Translations under genes and position numbers: made by a program
The notes under the pieces: generated by a model
Told to the model about the DNA's origin: nothing
Database searches by the model: none
What the model saw: only the letters and a program-made list of their open reading frames with translations
Shown: one piece after another, positions 35,880 to 45,976 of the stretch
How positions within the stretch are numbered: position 1 is the first letter of the stretch
Layout: each line of letters opens with the position of its first letter
DNA from: Microcoleus sp. AS-A8
GTDB lineage: Bacteria; Cyanobacteriota; Cyanobacteriia; Cyanobacteriales; Coleofasciculaceae
Assembly: GCA_039962225.1 (NCBI GenBank)
Contig: JAMPKV010000025.1
Span: 21,480 to 85,479 of the forward strand
Reading direction: 5' to 3'
DNA length: 64,000 nucleotides

Positions 35880-37697
35880 TTAATCAATTCGCCAGTTAAA
35901 AGGCAGACGAGCATAAATGCTTTTAGGGTCGTTCAGAGCTTGGAAAATGGCCAAATCTCCTTGTAATTTTATAAATTCTGCCGTCAGTGGATCAGAAATT
36001 TTCGGGTTTTGGGCGCTTACCTTGCCGATCAGTTTCTTCAAAATCCGTTCTTCCAAACTCTGAGATTGTGAATACTCTTCCACTTCCCAATCCTCGCCCA
36101 GCTCGGCTTGCTTGGCTGCATATTGGATGGCATCCTCAATGCCGCCAAACTTATCCACCAAACCCAACTGCTTGGCTTCTTGACCTGACCAAACACGTCC
36201 CTGAGCAATTTGTGCGACCTTTTGTTTCGGCAGTTTTCGAGCCTGTGCTACCTTGTCGAGAAATTGATCATAAATCTGATTGACGATTTTTTGCGCGATC
36301 GCTAACTCTTGGGGAGTTTTGGGGCGAGAAATAGTGCGGCTGTCCGCAAACTGGCTGGTTTTAACCACATCCCAACTCAGGCCATTATCGGTACCCAGCT
36401 TTTGGATATTAAACTGCAACCCAAAAACGCCAATGGAACCGGTAATTGTATTGGGTTCGGCAAAAATATGATCCGCTCCCGTCGCAATCCAGTAGCCACC
36501 AGAGGCGGCATAGTCTCCCATGGAGACAATCACCGGCTTTTCTTTATGAGTCAGGACGACCTCCCGTTGAATCCTCTCCGAACCGGTGACACTACCCCCA
36601 GGACTATTGATTCGTAACACCACCGCCTTTACGTCTTCATCCTGCCGCACTTCACGCAGCCGTTTGGCAAAGGTGTCACCCCCGACCTGCTGCACACTGC
36701 CTTGACCATCAACGATTTCACCCTCAGCATAAACAATGGCAATCTTATTTTTAGAATTGCGTGGCTGAAAGTCGGGGTTTTGAGCTTTGGTATAACTGGT
36801 AAAGGAAATTTGCCGGAATGATTTATCCTCTTTATCACTATTGGTGAGCTTTTTCAGGTCAGCGACTATCTCATCAAGGTAGGCAACTCGATCCACCAAG
36901 CGACGTTGACGCGCCTCTGATGCTGTAAACTCCCCTTGACTATTGGCGATCGCTTGTAACTGTTGAGGAGGGATTTTGCGGTTTGCCCCAACCGTTGTGA
37001 TAAATTCACCCCAAAGCGTACTTAATAACGTTTGAGTTTGTTGTCGATTCTCCGGACTGAGCTTTTTGAGAATGAACGGTTCCACCGCTGATTTAAATTT
37101 TCCTACCCGGAGTACCTGCACACCAATGCCATATTTTTCCATCGCCCCTGTATAAAATATGGGCTGAGAGCTAAAGCCATTGAGTTCCACAGTTCCCATC
37201 GGGTTGAGAACGAGTGTATCTGCGACTGAACTCAGGTAATATTCCCGCTTCTCTAAGTCCACATCGTAGGCAATGATTTTTTTCCCAGTGGCTTTAAAAC
37301 GCTCCAGCGCTTGGCGAACTTCTTTTAGGGTTGCCAATCCCGTACTCATGCCACCAGCGTTGCGACTTCCGTCTAGGTAGAGGGCGATAATTCGCTTGTC
37401 TTGACGTGCCTTGTCGAGGGTATCTAAAACTGTGCGTAGGGTCACTGATTTTGCCCTTTCGCCCGAAAGTGCTTCCCCAATCGCATCGCTGGTGCTGGAA
37501 GTCGGTTCACTATCGGTAATATTTAAAGACAAATCGAAAATCAGCACAGACTTATCTTTAACTTGGGGGCCCGTATCTTTAACCGCCGCCGCAATCAGTA
37601 AAAACAGCAGTCCGCCCGTTCCTAAGCTAAAAAACAAAATCAGACCTGCAAGGCTACCAATCGTGCTTGCAAAAGTTTGCTTGAGAAATTGATTCAT
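35880..37697 (-). CDS. sppA: Signal peptide peptidase SppA, 67-kDa type
   Basis: 605 residues from the ATG at 37697 (an upstream ATG at 37739 would add 14). An N-terminal membrane helix and two S49 repeats. The catalytic lysine is expected in the first repeat (VGKFKSAVEPFILKKL) and the serine in the second (GDYAASGGYWIATGADHIFA). SppA degrades cleaved signal peptides at the membrane. In cyanobacteria SppA1 is also linked to light acclimation of phycobilisomes. Start choice follows the usual cyanobacterial N-terminus MNQFLKQT. Confidence 0.93.
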   Translation of the reverse strand: MNQFLKQTFASTIGSLAGLILFFSLGTGGLLFLLIAAAVKDTGPQVKDKSVLIFDLSLNITDSEPTSSTSDAIGEALSGERAKSVTLRTVLDTLDKARQDKRIIALYLDGSRNAGGMSTGLATLKEVRQALERFKATGKKIIAYDVDLEKREYYLSSVADTLVLNPMGTVELNGFSSQPIFYTGAMEKYGIGVQVLRVGKFKSAVEPFILKKLSPENRQQTQTLLSTLWGEFITTVGANRKIPPQQLQAIANSQGEFTASEARQRRLVDRVAYLDEIVADLKKLTNSDKEDKSFRQISFTSYTKAQNPDFQPRNSKNKIAIVYAEGEIVDGQGSVQQVGGDTFAKRLREVRQDEDVKAVVLRINSPGGSVTGSERIQREVVLTHKEKPVIVSMGDYAASGGYWIATGADHIFAEPNTITGSIGVFGLQFNIQKLGTDNGLSWDVVKTSQFADSRTISRPKTPQELAIAQKIVNQIYDQFLDKVAQARKLPKQKVAQIAQGRVWSGQEAKQLGLVDKFGGIEDAIQYAAKQAELGEDWEVEEYSQSQSLEERILKKLIGKVSAQNPKISDPLTAEFIKLQGDLAIFQALNDPKSIYARLPFNWRID

Positions 37698-37844
37698 TGA
37701 CAGTGAGGAGTAGGCAGTGGTCAGTAGAACGTAAAGCATGAACTGTTGGGAGAGTTACCTCAGGGCAGTGCCCTTACGCCCTCAGTTTTGAATCAAGAAC
37801 TCGACTTGCAATTCGTAATTCGCAATTCCCAACGCTTTATACCT

Positions 37845-38873
37845 TTATGCTAGCTTTTGCAAGGCGTTAGAGTACTGGAGCTGAGCTAAAGTGGCGTTAC
37901 CGGTGCAAAAAAGAACTGTGGTGAGTTCGGCAATTAATAACTGCACCAAGGCATCGACGGCTGCGGTCGATTCAGCGGCAGCTTGTAAGAAGGGCCATGC
38001 CAGACCACCAAGATCGGCTCCTAAGGCGATCGCCTTTGCCACATCTAAGCCATTCCGCAATCCCCCAGAGGCAATTAAGGGCATGTTTGGGGCGATGGCG
38101 CGAATATCGACAATGCACTCCGCCGTCGGCAGTCCCCAGTCGGCAAAGGTTAATCCCAAGCGGCGCTGTTGTTCGTTTAAGGCTCGCTCACTTTCTACCT
38201 TCGCCCAAGATGTCCCCCCCGCCCCAGCCACATCAATCGCACTGACTCCCGCCTCGATTAGCTTTTGCGCCATAGCGGCTGAGATGCCATTTCCCACTTC
38301 TTTGGCAATCACGGGGACTGGGATTTTATTGCACAAATTTTGTATTTTGTCAATTAAACCGCGAAAATTAGTGTCTCCGTTGGGCTGAATGCACTCCTGT
38401 AAAGGATTGAGATGCAAAATTAAGGCATCGGCTTCTAAAAGTTCAACGACGCGCAGACACTCATCGAGTCCGTAACTGTAATTCAGTTGGACAGCACCGA
38501 GATTAGCCAATAACAGAATATCAGGAGCGAGCGAGCGCACGGCAAAGGTATCGGCAACTTGGGGATTCTCGACCGCAACCCGTTGGGAACCCACCCCCAT
38601 CGCAAGCTTATACTGCTGGGCTACCTCAGCCAGACGAAAATTGATCGTCTTCGCCTGTTGTGTACCACCGGTCATCGAAGAAATCAGCAAGGGAGCGCCT
38701 AGGGATTTGCCCAAGAAGGTGGTCGTTAGATCAATCTCACGACGGTTCAGTTCGGGTAAACAACAGTGGGTGAAGCGGTAACGTTCCAATCCATTCGCAT
38801 TTTTAGAAAATTGCACGTCTTCATCCAGACAAATCCTTAGGTGGTCTGCCTTCCGCGTCTGGGTTTCTCTCAT
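37845..38873 (-). CDS. fni: Isopentenyl-diphosphate delta-isomerase, type 2
   Basis: 342 residues. FMN-dependent TIM barrel with the family segments [30 protein letters not shown] (substrate-binding HLNxxQ), [13 protein letters not shown] and [15 protein letters not shown]. It interconverts IPP and DMAPP, feeding carotenoid, phytyl and quinone synthesis. Cyanobacteria use this type rather than type 1 Idi. GC-poor short repeats (GCAATTCGTAATTCGCAATTC at 37808) lie downstream. Confidence 0.95.
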   Translation of the reverse strand: MRETQTRKADHLRICLDEDVQFSKNANGLERYRFTHCCLPELNRREIDLTTTFLGKSLGAPLLISSMTGGTQQAKTINFRLAEVAQQYKLAMGVGSQRVAVENPQVADTFAVRSLAPDILLLANLGAVQLNYSYGLDECLRVVELLEADALILHLNPLQECIQPNGDTNFRGLIDKIQNLCNKIPVPVIAKEVGNGISAAMAQKLIEAGVSAIDVAGAGGTSWAKVESERALNEQQRRLGLTFADWGLPTAECIVDIRAIAPNMPLIASGGLRNGLDVAKAIALGADLGGLAWPFLQAAAESTAAVDALVQLLIAELTTVLFCTGNATLAQLQYSNALQKLA

Positions 38874-38960
38874 AACTCAAAATTTGAATCTCGGCAGGTT
38901 GATGAATAATCTCGATTGTCCCATCGAGCTTGCACGTCATCCCGCTGAATCCCTGAAAAC

Positions 38961-39533
38961 TCACAAATCCGATTTAGACACTCTGATTAACTCCACACCA
39001 TCGCGCCCATCGATATCTTGGAGATAAACCTTCACTTGCTCTTCAGAAGCTGTTGATAAACGCTTACCGATGAAGTCAGGATGAATGGGTAACTCGCGAT
39101 GACCTCTATCGACCAAAACCAATAACCGAATCACTTGGGGTCTACCGTATTCCGTCACCGCATTCAGGGCGGCGCGAATCGTCCGTCCTTTATAAATGAC
39201 ATCATCGACAAGAATCACTTTTTTGCCAGACAAATCGAAAGCAATATCGCTTTTTGCAGGAGTTCGCAGTTCAATCTGATCCAAATCATCTCGGTAAAAG
39301 GTAATATCTAGCGCGCCTAAAGGCACCGACACCTGCTCTAACACTTCAATCTGACGCACTAGTAGCTGAGCGAGAACTACACCCCGGGTGTAAATACCCA
39401 CCAGTACCAATTGAGACAAATCTCCCGATTGCTCAATGATTTGCGAGGCCAAACGGTTGACCGTGCGGCGTAGTTCTTCAGCGGAAAGAATATTAACAAT
39501 TTGAGTAGACATCCTGATGGGTTGGTTCATCAC
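38961..39533 (-). CDS. pyrR: PyrR bifunctional regulator / uracil phosphoribosyltransferase
   Basis: 190 residues. The PRPP-binding motif [19 protein letters not shown] and the PyrR core [20 protein letters not shown] are intact. PyrR senses UMP and in many bacteria binds pyr leader RNA; its regulatory role in cyanobacteria is less certain. No pyrimidine gene is adjacent. Start at the first ATG or at MSTQIVNIL seven codons later. Confidence 0.93.
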   Translation of the reverse strand: MMNQPIRMSTQIVNILSAEELRRTVNRLASQIIEQSGDLSQLVLVGIYTRGVVLAQLLVRQIEVLEQVSVPLGALDITFYRDDLDQIELRTPAKSDIAFDLSGKKVILVDDVIYKGRTIRAALNAVTEYGRPQVIRLLVLVDRGHRELPIHPDFIGKRLSTASEEQVKVYLQDIDGRDGVELIRVSKSDL

Positions 39534-39556
39534 TAGCGAAAGGCAAGCTGCATCAG

Positions 39557-39595
39557 AAAAATTCTATCTGTCATCTCTAAGAGATAGAAATTTTT
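39557..39595 (-). terminator. Terminator of the peptidoglycan-binding protein gene
   Basis: Arms AAAAATTCTATCT and AGATAGAAATTTTT pair with one bulged base. On the minus strand it ends in T residues, about 80 bases after the stop at 39677. Confidence 0.75.
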
Positions 39596-39676
39596 CCCAG
39601 CCCTCACTATATTTATACGCTTGGGACGTATTCGGCTGTATCAATGGGCGAATTGCGATCGCTTCGTGTTGCCCCT

Positions 39677-40756
39677 TTAAGCAATCGCTGTAGGACTAGA
39701 ATTGGGAGAAACTTTCTGTAATGTCCCTAAGGTGGTTGGGCCAGCAATGCCATTGACACTTAATCCTCTAGAGAGCTGAAATTTTCGGACGGCGGCCTCC
39801 GTCAACTCCCCATAGTAGCCAGTGACAGGCCCTTGATAGACCCCCACAGCTCTCAATCGATTTTGTAATTGGCTCACAGCCTTACCCTGGCTGCCTCGCT
39901 GAAGTATCGTTGTCGAGTTACTCCCAAGATTACCCTGTAATGCCGCCAAGGTGGTTGGGCCAGCAATGCCATTCACGCTCAGTCCCCTAGAACGCTGAAA
40001 ATCTCTGACAGCGGCCTCGGTCAACTCACTATAAAATCCAGTTATTGGCCCTTTGTAGAAACCTAAAGCGCTTAACCGATTTTGCAGTTGAGTTACAGCA
40101 GAACCGCTGTTACCGAACTGTAGCTGTGTGCCTGTAGGGATGCCACCGATGTCAGAATTACCCCCTAAAGCTGACAAGGTCTTTGAGCCAGCCATCCCAT
40201 CGACAGATAATCCTTGGGCTTGCTGAAATTTTCTCACCGCTTCCTCAGTTAACCCACCATAGTAGCCCGTCACTGGGCCTTGATAGAATCCTTGGGCTTT
40301 TAAGGTATTTTGCAACTGGGTGACAGGAATTCCACGGCTGCCGCGCCGCAGCAAAATAGCGATGGGCAGGCTACTACTGCCAGACGTGCCGTATAAAGCC
40401 GACAACGTGTTGGGTCCTGCAATCCCATCTATAGGTAATCCCTGAGCTTGCTGAAATCGTCTGACGGCTTCCTGGGTGGTCGGTCCGTAGAATCCAGTAA
40501 TCTGTCCCTTGTAGAAGCCAGTGGCTGTCAACTTTTGCTGAAGCGCCGTGACTTGTGACCCCTGATTGCCGGTTTGAAGGGCCAAGGCGCTATTACTGAC
40601 CATCCCCAACACAGCTAAGGAGATGGCTATTGCGCCCAGATGTATCCAGGCGGAGCTCGGCAGTTTTTTCCAGTTGAGCTGTTCAAAGCACCTGCTTTGA
40701 GCGCTTTCGAGGCTTTCAGAAGATGCTGTCAAATGTACGTAAGCAAGTGTTTCCAT
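39677..40756 (-). CDS. Exported protein with four peptidoglycan-binding repeats
   Basis: 359 residues. A hydrophobic signal/anchor (about 37-60) is followed by four tandem PG_binding_1 domains of about 70 residues, each with the pattern VTQLQNRL-ALGFYKGPITGFY-AAVRDFQ-GLSVNGIAGPTTLAAL. They bind the cell wall. No hydrolase domain is attached, so it probably acts as a wall anchor or scaffold. The repeats are similar at DNA level too (GTTGGGCCAGCAATGCCATT recurs at about 39737 and 39957). Confidence 0.88.
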   Translation of the reverse strand: METLAYVHLTASSESLESAQSRCFEQLNWKKLPSSAWIHLGAIAISLAVLGMVSNSALALQTGNQGSQVTALQQKLTATGFYKGQITGFYGPTTQEAVRRFQQAQGLPIDGIAGPNTLSALYGTSGSSSLPIAILLRRGSRGIPVTQLQNTLKAQGFYQGPVTGYYGGLTEEAVRKFQQAQGLSVDGMAGSKTLSALGGNSDIGGIPTGTQLQFGNSGSAVTQLQNRLSALGFYKGPITGFYSELTEAAVRDFQRSRGLSVNGIAGPTTLAALQGNLGSNSTTILQRGSQGKAVSQLQNRLRAVGVYQGPVTGYYGELTEAAVRKFQLSRGLSVNGIAGPTTLGTLQKVSPNSSPTAIA

Positions 40757-40828
40757 CGCTTGGCTACCCGACTTTTGCTAATCAATCATCCAGGGGATAA
40801 TTAATTATTAGAGATTTAGACCCCAAAC

Positions 40829-41950
40829 TTATTGCCCAATCAGAAATAAAGCGGCGAATGTACCCCCCAACCAAATCAAGACGCAATACCGTGTCAGTCC
40901 TAAGGCTTGCTCAATTTTTTCTCGTGTAATGGGATAAACCGGGTCACCCAGCAGGGGTTTATATTTCGCCACGCCCTGATACCAGTTGCTTCCTCCCAGT
41001 TGAACGCCCAAAATTGCTGCATAAGCGCACTCACTCCAGCCGGAATTAGGGCTGGGGTCTTTGATGGCATCGCGGAGGCACAGACGCCAGACTTGTTGGG
41101 GTTTTCCAGACAGCAGCGCCAGGGTAATCACGGTTAATCGACAGGGTAACCAGGTGAGATAGTCTTCGAGTTTGGCGCTAAACCAACCTAAATCGGTGAA
41201 AGGCTCAACGCGATAGCCGACCATGGAATCTAGGGTACTGGCGGCTTTGTAAGCAAGAGCGAGGGGAACACTACCGACTCCAGGCAAAAAGGCTCCGATA
41301 ATGGCATAGAACAAGGGAGCGGTTACCCCATCCGTCGCATTTTCCGTCACCGTCTCTAAAATCGCTCGCAGGATTTCTGGGGCGTCCAGTTTTTCGGTAT
41401 CTCGACCGACATACTGACTTAATTGAGAACGTGCCTGAATTAATTGCCCAGCCGCTAAGGGTTGTAACACATCAGCAGCCGCGTCTCGCAAACTTCGACC
41501 CGCCAAGCAACTGGCGAGTAAAATGCTCTCTACCGCAACAGCCACGAAGGGATGAATCCAATTTGCACCTCGCACGATTAGCCAGCCAGCTAGTCCGCTG
41601 CCCAGGATAAGCCCAACTGCTAATAGGATGCCAGCGCAACGGCGTTGCCACTGAACAAGAGCAGAATTTTTTTCAGGGATGTTACTCGCAGCCTCTTGCT
41701 CTGGAGTAGGAGTTGTATCTTTCCATTCTTTTGAGGTAGCTTGCTCTGGCTCGTCTTTACGATTCCATCGCTTGAGTACAAACTGAGTGTATTGAGAAAT
41801 GACCCAGCCCATGACTCGCACGGGATGAGGCCAGCCCCAAGGGTCACCTATTATGTAATCCAGACTAGCCGCCATCAGTAAAACGGTAGCTGTGGGCAGT
41901 GAGTTTGCTGCGATGGCGCTGGGCACAGCAGCAAAGCTTTTCGCATCCAT
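40829..41950 (-). CDS. cbiB: Adenosylcobinamide-phosphate synthase CbiB/CobD
   Basis: 373 residues, a polytopic membrane protein. It has the CbiB start (LDYIIGDPWGWPHPVRVMGW), the conserved ETVTENATDGVTAPLFYAIIGAF and DSMVGYRVEPFTDLGWFSAKLEDYL. It attaches aminopropanol phosphate to adenosyl-cobyric acid in B12 or pseudo-B12 synthesis. An unusual hydrophilic insert of about 45 residues follows the first helix (DEPEQATSKEWKDTTPTPEQ). No cobalamin riboswitch is visible. Confidence 0.93.
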   Translation of the reverse strand: MDAKSFAAVPSAIAANSLPTATVLLMAASLDYIIGDPWGWPHPVRVMGWVISQYTQFVLKRWNRKDEPEQATSKEWKDTTPTPEQEAASNIPEKNSALVQWQRRCAGILLAVGLILGSGLAGWLIVRGANWIHPFVAVAVESILLASCLAGRSLRDAAADVLQPLAAGQLIQARSQLSQYVGRDTEKLDAPEILRAILETVTENATDGVTAPLFYAIIGAFLPGVGSVPLALAYKAASTLDSMVGYRVEPFTDLGWFSAKLEDYLTWLPCRLTVITLALLSGKPQQVWRLCLRDAIKDPSPNSGWSECAYAAILGVQLGGSNWYQGVAKYKPLLGDPVYPITREKIEQALGLTRYCVLIWLGGTFAALFLIGQ

Positions 41951-42056
41951 TTATTAAAGTGTTCCGCACCTGACTACTTTATCAATATAGTTTTCAGTTT
42001 TTTACGGAACTAGGGATTTTTAAGCAGCAGAGCGTCCACCTCTTCCACTTCATGCG

Positions 42057-42296
42057 TTAAAAATGAGTGGAAAGTTTCAGGAGCTTATGTATCCGTTGTC
42101 TAGCTCTTATCTGTGTTCCTGACGGCTGGCTCCTGTCTTTAGTTGGTAACACAAACCTTGCTTCTTGAGCAATAGCTCTCCCTTGAGCAGTCAGTCGATA
42201 CAGCGATACATCTAGCGAGTCATATTCAAGTTTGTCACCTATCGCTTGTAATTGTCCTCGTTTATGGCGAAATCTCTCTCTATCGATCAGGCTCAA
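42057..42296 (-). CDS. Doubtful small ORF
   Basis: 79 residues from a TTG with an in-frame stop four codons upstream. The middle (RLTAQGRAIAQEARFVL) has a helical look but no recognised family. The next 280 bases up to the Rrf2 gene hold another unstarted frame (DVDSEFREELPDRFYSF), so this stretch may be a decayed gene. Confidence 0.25.
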   Translation of the reverse strand: MSLIDRERFRHKRGQLQAIGDKLEYDSLDVSLYRLTAQGRAIAQEARFVLPTKDRSQPSGTQIRARQRIHKLLKLSTHF

Positions 42297-42575
42297 CGGC
42301 TTCTATTCTGGTAAGATTAAGCAATCGAAAACTGTAACTTCAGCATCCGGCTCGACCTCAAGCTATTCTTGGAAGAAGGATGGAAGGGTAAAAAATTTCC
42401 CTCGATGATGAATGGGTTTGTCTGGTGTTTTTTTAACCCCGCCCTCACTCATTTCATCTGCCTCCCCAAAGTTTGTTGAAAAGCTGTAGAAGCGATCAGG
42501 TAATTCTTCTCTAAATTCGGAATCAACGTCCTCATGACAGGCTTTCCACCTTTTTTGACATTTTTAGAAGAAAAA

Positions 42576-43019
42576 TTAAACAACAAAGCTCGTTTCTTCT
42601 CCCATTGCCGCTTGCCAGCTACGAGCATCGTAGTAAAGGTCGGCTAGCGTTATGCTGTACAATGCTTCTTTCAGCTTTTGATGTAATCGATGCCAAAGTG
42701 TGAAGGTTACCCAGTCTCCGGCTTGAGCCGCGTCTGGTGTATGTCCACGTAGGGGTTCGATTGTTTCACCCACAGCTTCTAAGATTTGACCGAGAGAAAT
42801 TTGTGCGGGTTGGCGGGCTAATTGATAACCTCCTTGAGCACCGCGAACCGAGTTAACTAAACCGGCACGACGCATTTCAATCAACAGCTTCTCTAAATAG
42901 GGAGCTGGAATGTCTTGTCGCCGTGCGATCGCTTTAACAGATGTCGGTCCAAACCCTTGCTGTAAGCTTAGATCTAACAGCGCTTTTACACTATAGTGTC
43001 CGCGAGTTGTGAGCTTCAT
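42576..43019 (-). CDS. Rrf2 family transcriptional regulator without cluster cysteines
   Basis: 147 residues with the Rrf2 winged helix: MKLTTRGHYSVKALLDL, PAPYLEKLLIEMRRAGLVNSVRGAQGGYQLAR. IscR/NsrR/RsrR proteins bind Fe-S through three cysteines in the C-terminal part; this protein has no cysteine at all, so it must sense something else or be cluster-free like CymR. A palindrome, GGTTGA-AA-TCAACC (43051-43064), lies 32 bases upstream and is a candidate operator. Confidence 0.88.
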   Translation of the reverse strand: MKLTTRGHYSVKALLDLSLQQGFGPTSVKAIARRQDIPAPYLEKLLIEMRRAGLVNSVRGAQGGYQLARQPAQISLGQILEAVGETIEPLRGHTPDAAQAGDWVTFTLWHRLHQKLKEALYSITLADLYYDARSWQAAMGEETSFVV

Positions 43020-43050
43020 AAAAATTGAAAATTCAGGCAGTACAGTACTT

Positions 43051-43064
43051 GGTTGAAATCAACC
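43051..43064. promoter_or_regulatory. Palindrome upstream of the Rrf2 gene
   Basis: GGTTGAAATCAACC is a perfect dyad (6-bp arms, AA centre) 32 bases before the Rrf2 start. It could be an autoregulatory operator. The rest of 43065-43422 shows no gene. Confidence 0.4.
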
Positions 43065-43422
43065 CTAGGCTGGAGTAATGCCAGAGTAGCAAGGCTAAGT
43101 TTGCTTTAGGCTTCTTCTTGAGGTCGCTCATGTGAATTGTTCAATTAGTTGTAGGGGTCTCCAGCGAAGGCTGTACTACCAACCTGACACATTATGTCTT
43201 GATCTGTAGGCTTGATTTTGGGTGAAATCGAGGCAGCCGTGAGCCGACCTTGTTTTTCCTTGTGTAAGACATCGCCGATTGAAACAACTAACAGTATCGA
43301 GATGTATCAGTTGTTCACAAACTCTTGCAGAGGTTTGGCGTCAGTTACAAACCCTGAGTAAACAAATATAGCGAACGAACTTGACCTATTTTGTGTAATA
43401 TAGTTTTAGAAGCTGATACAAC

Positions 43423-43444
43423 ACTAAGATTTTGTTATCTTAGT
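43423..43444. promoter_or_regulatory. Inverted repeat in the cyAbrB leader
   Basis: Perfect 8-bp arms ACTAAGAT (43423-43430) and ATCTTAGT (43437-43444), six-base loop, about 63 bases before the cyAbrB start. It may be an operator or a leader hairpin. Confidence 0.4.
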
Positions 43445-43507
43445 TTCTAGTCAGTCAAGCAAAATCACTGCATACCACTTAATCTCCATAGTTTTAGATT
43501 CAAGTTG

Positions 43508-43903
43508 ATGGCTAAAAAGAAAAAAATGGACCCCCTAGAGGGTGAGGCGCTGATTCTGAAAGTTAAAGAGCTGGGTAATCTCAGCAAAGAAGAAAAAGCG
43601 AGAGCCTGTGGCTACTTCACCGTTACAAAAAACGGGGTAGAGCGAGTCAATATGATGAAATTCCTCAACGCACTCATTGATGCGGAGGGAATTGAGTTAG
43701 ACAGCAAAGCCAATGGCAATGGACGTGGGGGACGTAGCGCTAGTTATCGCATTAGTGTTCAGTCTAATGGTAATTTACTGATTGGCTCTGCCTATACTAA
43801 ACAGATGGGCTTACAGCCCGGAGATGAATTTGAAATCACCCTAGGCCGCAAGCATATTCACCTGAAGCAACTTGACGCTCTCGAAGAAACTGATGAGGAA
43901 TGA
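43508..43903 (+). CDS. cyAbrB-type transcriptional regulator
   Basis: 131 residues from the ATG (a TTG directly upstream extends the frame by one codon). The cyanobacterial AbrB family is recognised from MDPLEGEALILKVKELGNLSKEEKARACGYFT at the N-terminus and the C-terminal AbrB fold (ASYRISVQSNGNLLIGSAY, MGLQPGDEFEITLGRKHIHL). cyAbrB proteins bind DNA broadly and tune carbon and nitrogen genes. Family AbrB1 or AbrB2 cannot be decided here. Confidence 0.93.
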   Translation: MAKKKKMDPLEGEALILKVKELGNLSKEEKARACGYFTVTKNGVERVNMMKFLNALIDAEGIELDSKANGNGRGGRSASYRISVQSNGNLLIGSAYTKQMGLQPGDEFEITLGRKHIHLKQLDALEETDEE

Positions 43904-43980
43904 GGCGTCTTGAGGGCTGAGTCAAAAGTCAAGGATAAAGTCAGAGTTACTGTCTGTTAAACACAACCCCCTAGGTTCAG

Positions 43981-44034
43981 CCAGAGCGAGGAACCTCTGG
44001 TTTTTGAGTAAGCGCAATTGTTATTACTCAAAAA
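43981..44034 (+). terminator. Double hairpin terminator after cyAbrB
   Basis: CCAGAG (43981-43986) and CTCTGG (43995-44000) form a stem followed by TTTTT. Directly after, TTTTTGAGTAA (44001-44011) and TTACTCAAAAA (44024-44034) form a perfect 11-bp hairpin. An alternative pairing AGGTTC/GAACCT (43973-43978 and 43991-43996) competes with the first stem. Confidence 0.65.
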
Positions 44035-44341
44035 TTTTCGCCACGCATTTCTCTGACGGCTTAGGGGCAAAGCACCTGTGGAACGAGCAACATCGGTACT
44101 TTGCCCAATGTTTTGAATGAGATACATCTTCTAGGAGAAGGCAGTTCCCTAGAATTCGGTTGAAGGCAGGGGGCCGTGTTTGATGCGGAGAATTTTTAAG
44201 GAAAGACTCTCCGCGTTCACTCTTAACCGAACAAGATTGGGAAGACTCTCAATACCTGTATAGCCATCTTTGTTAGTGGCTAAAACTAGCAGAAATAGGC
44301 AGGGTTATGGCTGTGTGGAGTAGAGCAGACCGATTTCTCGT

Positions 44342-45976
44342 TCAGTTAGATTTTTGAGTGATCAACACCCAGCTAGATTCCTCGGTTTTACCCACAACTT
44401 TAGCTGGCTCTAGATGCAACCGATCGCGGGTTTTAGCGTCCAGTAATAAGTAGAGTGGTTTTTCTTGTTTCCAGCGCTGTTTGAGTTCTGAATCAGAGGC
44501 TGGGACAACTTCGCGTTCGCTATAAAATTTCAGAGCAGGACGTTGTGCAGGCAAAGAGGCGTAAATCTTTTGTTGTTCAACAGTACCCCGCTTGAGGATG
44601 GCAGCAACCTCTTTAACAGGATAAGCCGCTTCTAATTCCCAACTCCAATAGGGAGAGGTCATAAAAAGCAGCAGGGAGATGTACATCCCCCAGAACAGAA
44701 TCAGAATAAATTGCAAATCACGTCGAGCCACTAGCACAGCCGAGACGCTCATTGTCAAAGCCACAGAGGCCAAAATTACCGATAAAGAGCGGTCTGTTGC
44801 AGGCAAAATAGCGAAGACAAGGCTAGCGACGATCGCACCTAAACCCATTACCATCAAGCCCATGCTCCAGAGGCGGGGATAAGATTGGCGCGTCGGCCCA
44901 TTCCTGAGTTCCGCCAGATAGGCTCCACCCGCCAGCGCTAAGGCTGGGTAAACAGGCAAGACATACCAGGACAACTGGTTGACCAATACTAAAATCGCCA
45001 CACTATAAAGGACAGACCAAACAAGTACTAATTTGGCCCAGCCCCAAATCCGATTTTCCCAGGCGAGTCGCAACCCGTAAGGCCAGAAGAGTAACCAGGG
45101 GACTGAGAATTTTAAGATTTGGATTAGGTAATACCCAACCAGGCTCTGGGGAGCCGTCGTCGGTAGCCAAAAACTCCCCAAAGAGGTGTTAACGAGGGCT
45201 TTTGAGAGAAACATCTCAGGGTCAGAGAAGAGGGCTAGACCGCACCAAGCCAAACCAGGGGTACTCCCTAGGAGTAAACCGATCCACCAATACCCGGAGG
45301 TTAAGAGCCTAGGAGTATCCCACGCCAGAAACACCAAGGCAATGCCCAAGAGTAAAAGGGTCAGGGGGATACCTTGACTCAAGCCAATCAACCCTAATCC
45401 TATGCCGATACCGAGTGACCAACGCAAGTCACGGCGCGATCGCAACACACTCCACATTACAAACATGACAAAGCACAGCGTTGCCCCGTCTACGCTCGCC
45501 AAACGCCCCCAACAGACTACGGGTAAAAACGTCAGATAAATTAAACTTGAAAAAATCGCGCTCTGACGGGAGGGAAAGACTTCTCGTCCAATGCCATACA
45601 AAAGCGGTACAGACAGGGCACTGAGGATAGCACCCGGTAAACGTGTCATCCATTCATTAAAACCACCAATTTTATAAGCTCCCGCAATTAGCAGCTCTAA
45701 AAGAGGGGGCTCTGGCACAGAAGGCTTACTCCCCAGCTTGGGATGAAGCCATTGCCAAATCTCTAATGGTGCTTTTGTGATTTCACGAGCTGCCAGGGCA
45801 AGCCCTCCTTCACTCCCCTCTAACAGGGGAGGACTGCCCAAATTAATACCAAATAAGAGCAGCGCGGCTAAAAGTAATCCTACAATCCACAGTCCTTCAA
45901 CCCAGCGTTCCGTTTTACGACTTCTATTACGTGAACGACCCCAAGTAAAAGTTTGATGATCCATCTCTACCAACAA
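44342..45976 (-). CDS. Family 39 (PMT/ArnT-like) glycosyltransferase
   Basis: 544 residues with about 11 membrane helices. The N-terminal loop LGSPPLLEGSEGGLALAARE stands where GT39/GT83 enzymes have their acidic catalytic motif, and PEPPLLELLIAGAYKIGGFNEWMTRLPGAILSAL is the usual next block. These enzymes transfer a sugar from a polyprenyl phosphate to protein or lipid on the outer face. A small periplasmic domain (about 450-544) ends it. Acceptor unknown. Stands alone. Confidence 0.85.
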   Translation of the reverse strand: MLVEMDHQTFTWGRSRNRSRKTERWVEGLWIVGLLLAALLLFGINLGSPPLLEGSEGGLALAAREITKAPLEIWQWLHPKLGSKPSVPEPPLLELLIAGAYKIGGFNEWMTRLPGAILSALSVPLLYGIGREVFPSRQSAIFSSLIYLTFLPVVCWGRLASVDGATLCFVMFVMWSVLRSRRDLRWSLGIGIGLGLIGLSQGIPLTLLLLGIALVFLAWDTPRLLTSGYWWIGLLLGSTPGLAWCGLALFSDPEMFLSKALVNTSLGSFWLPTTAPQSLVGYYLIQILKFSVPWLLFWPYGLRLAWENRIWGWAKLVLVWSVLYSVAILVLVNQLSWYVLPVYPALALAGGAYLAELRNGPTRQSYPRLWSMGLMVMGLGAIVASLVFAILPATDRSLSVILASVALTMSVSAVLVARRDLQFILILFWGMYISLLLFMTSPYWSWELEAAYPVKEVAAILKRGTVEQQKIYASLPAQRPALKFYSEREVVPASDSELKQRWKQEKPLYLLLDAKTRDRLHLEPAKVVGKTEESSWVLITQKSN

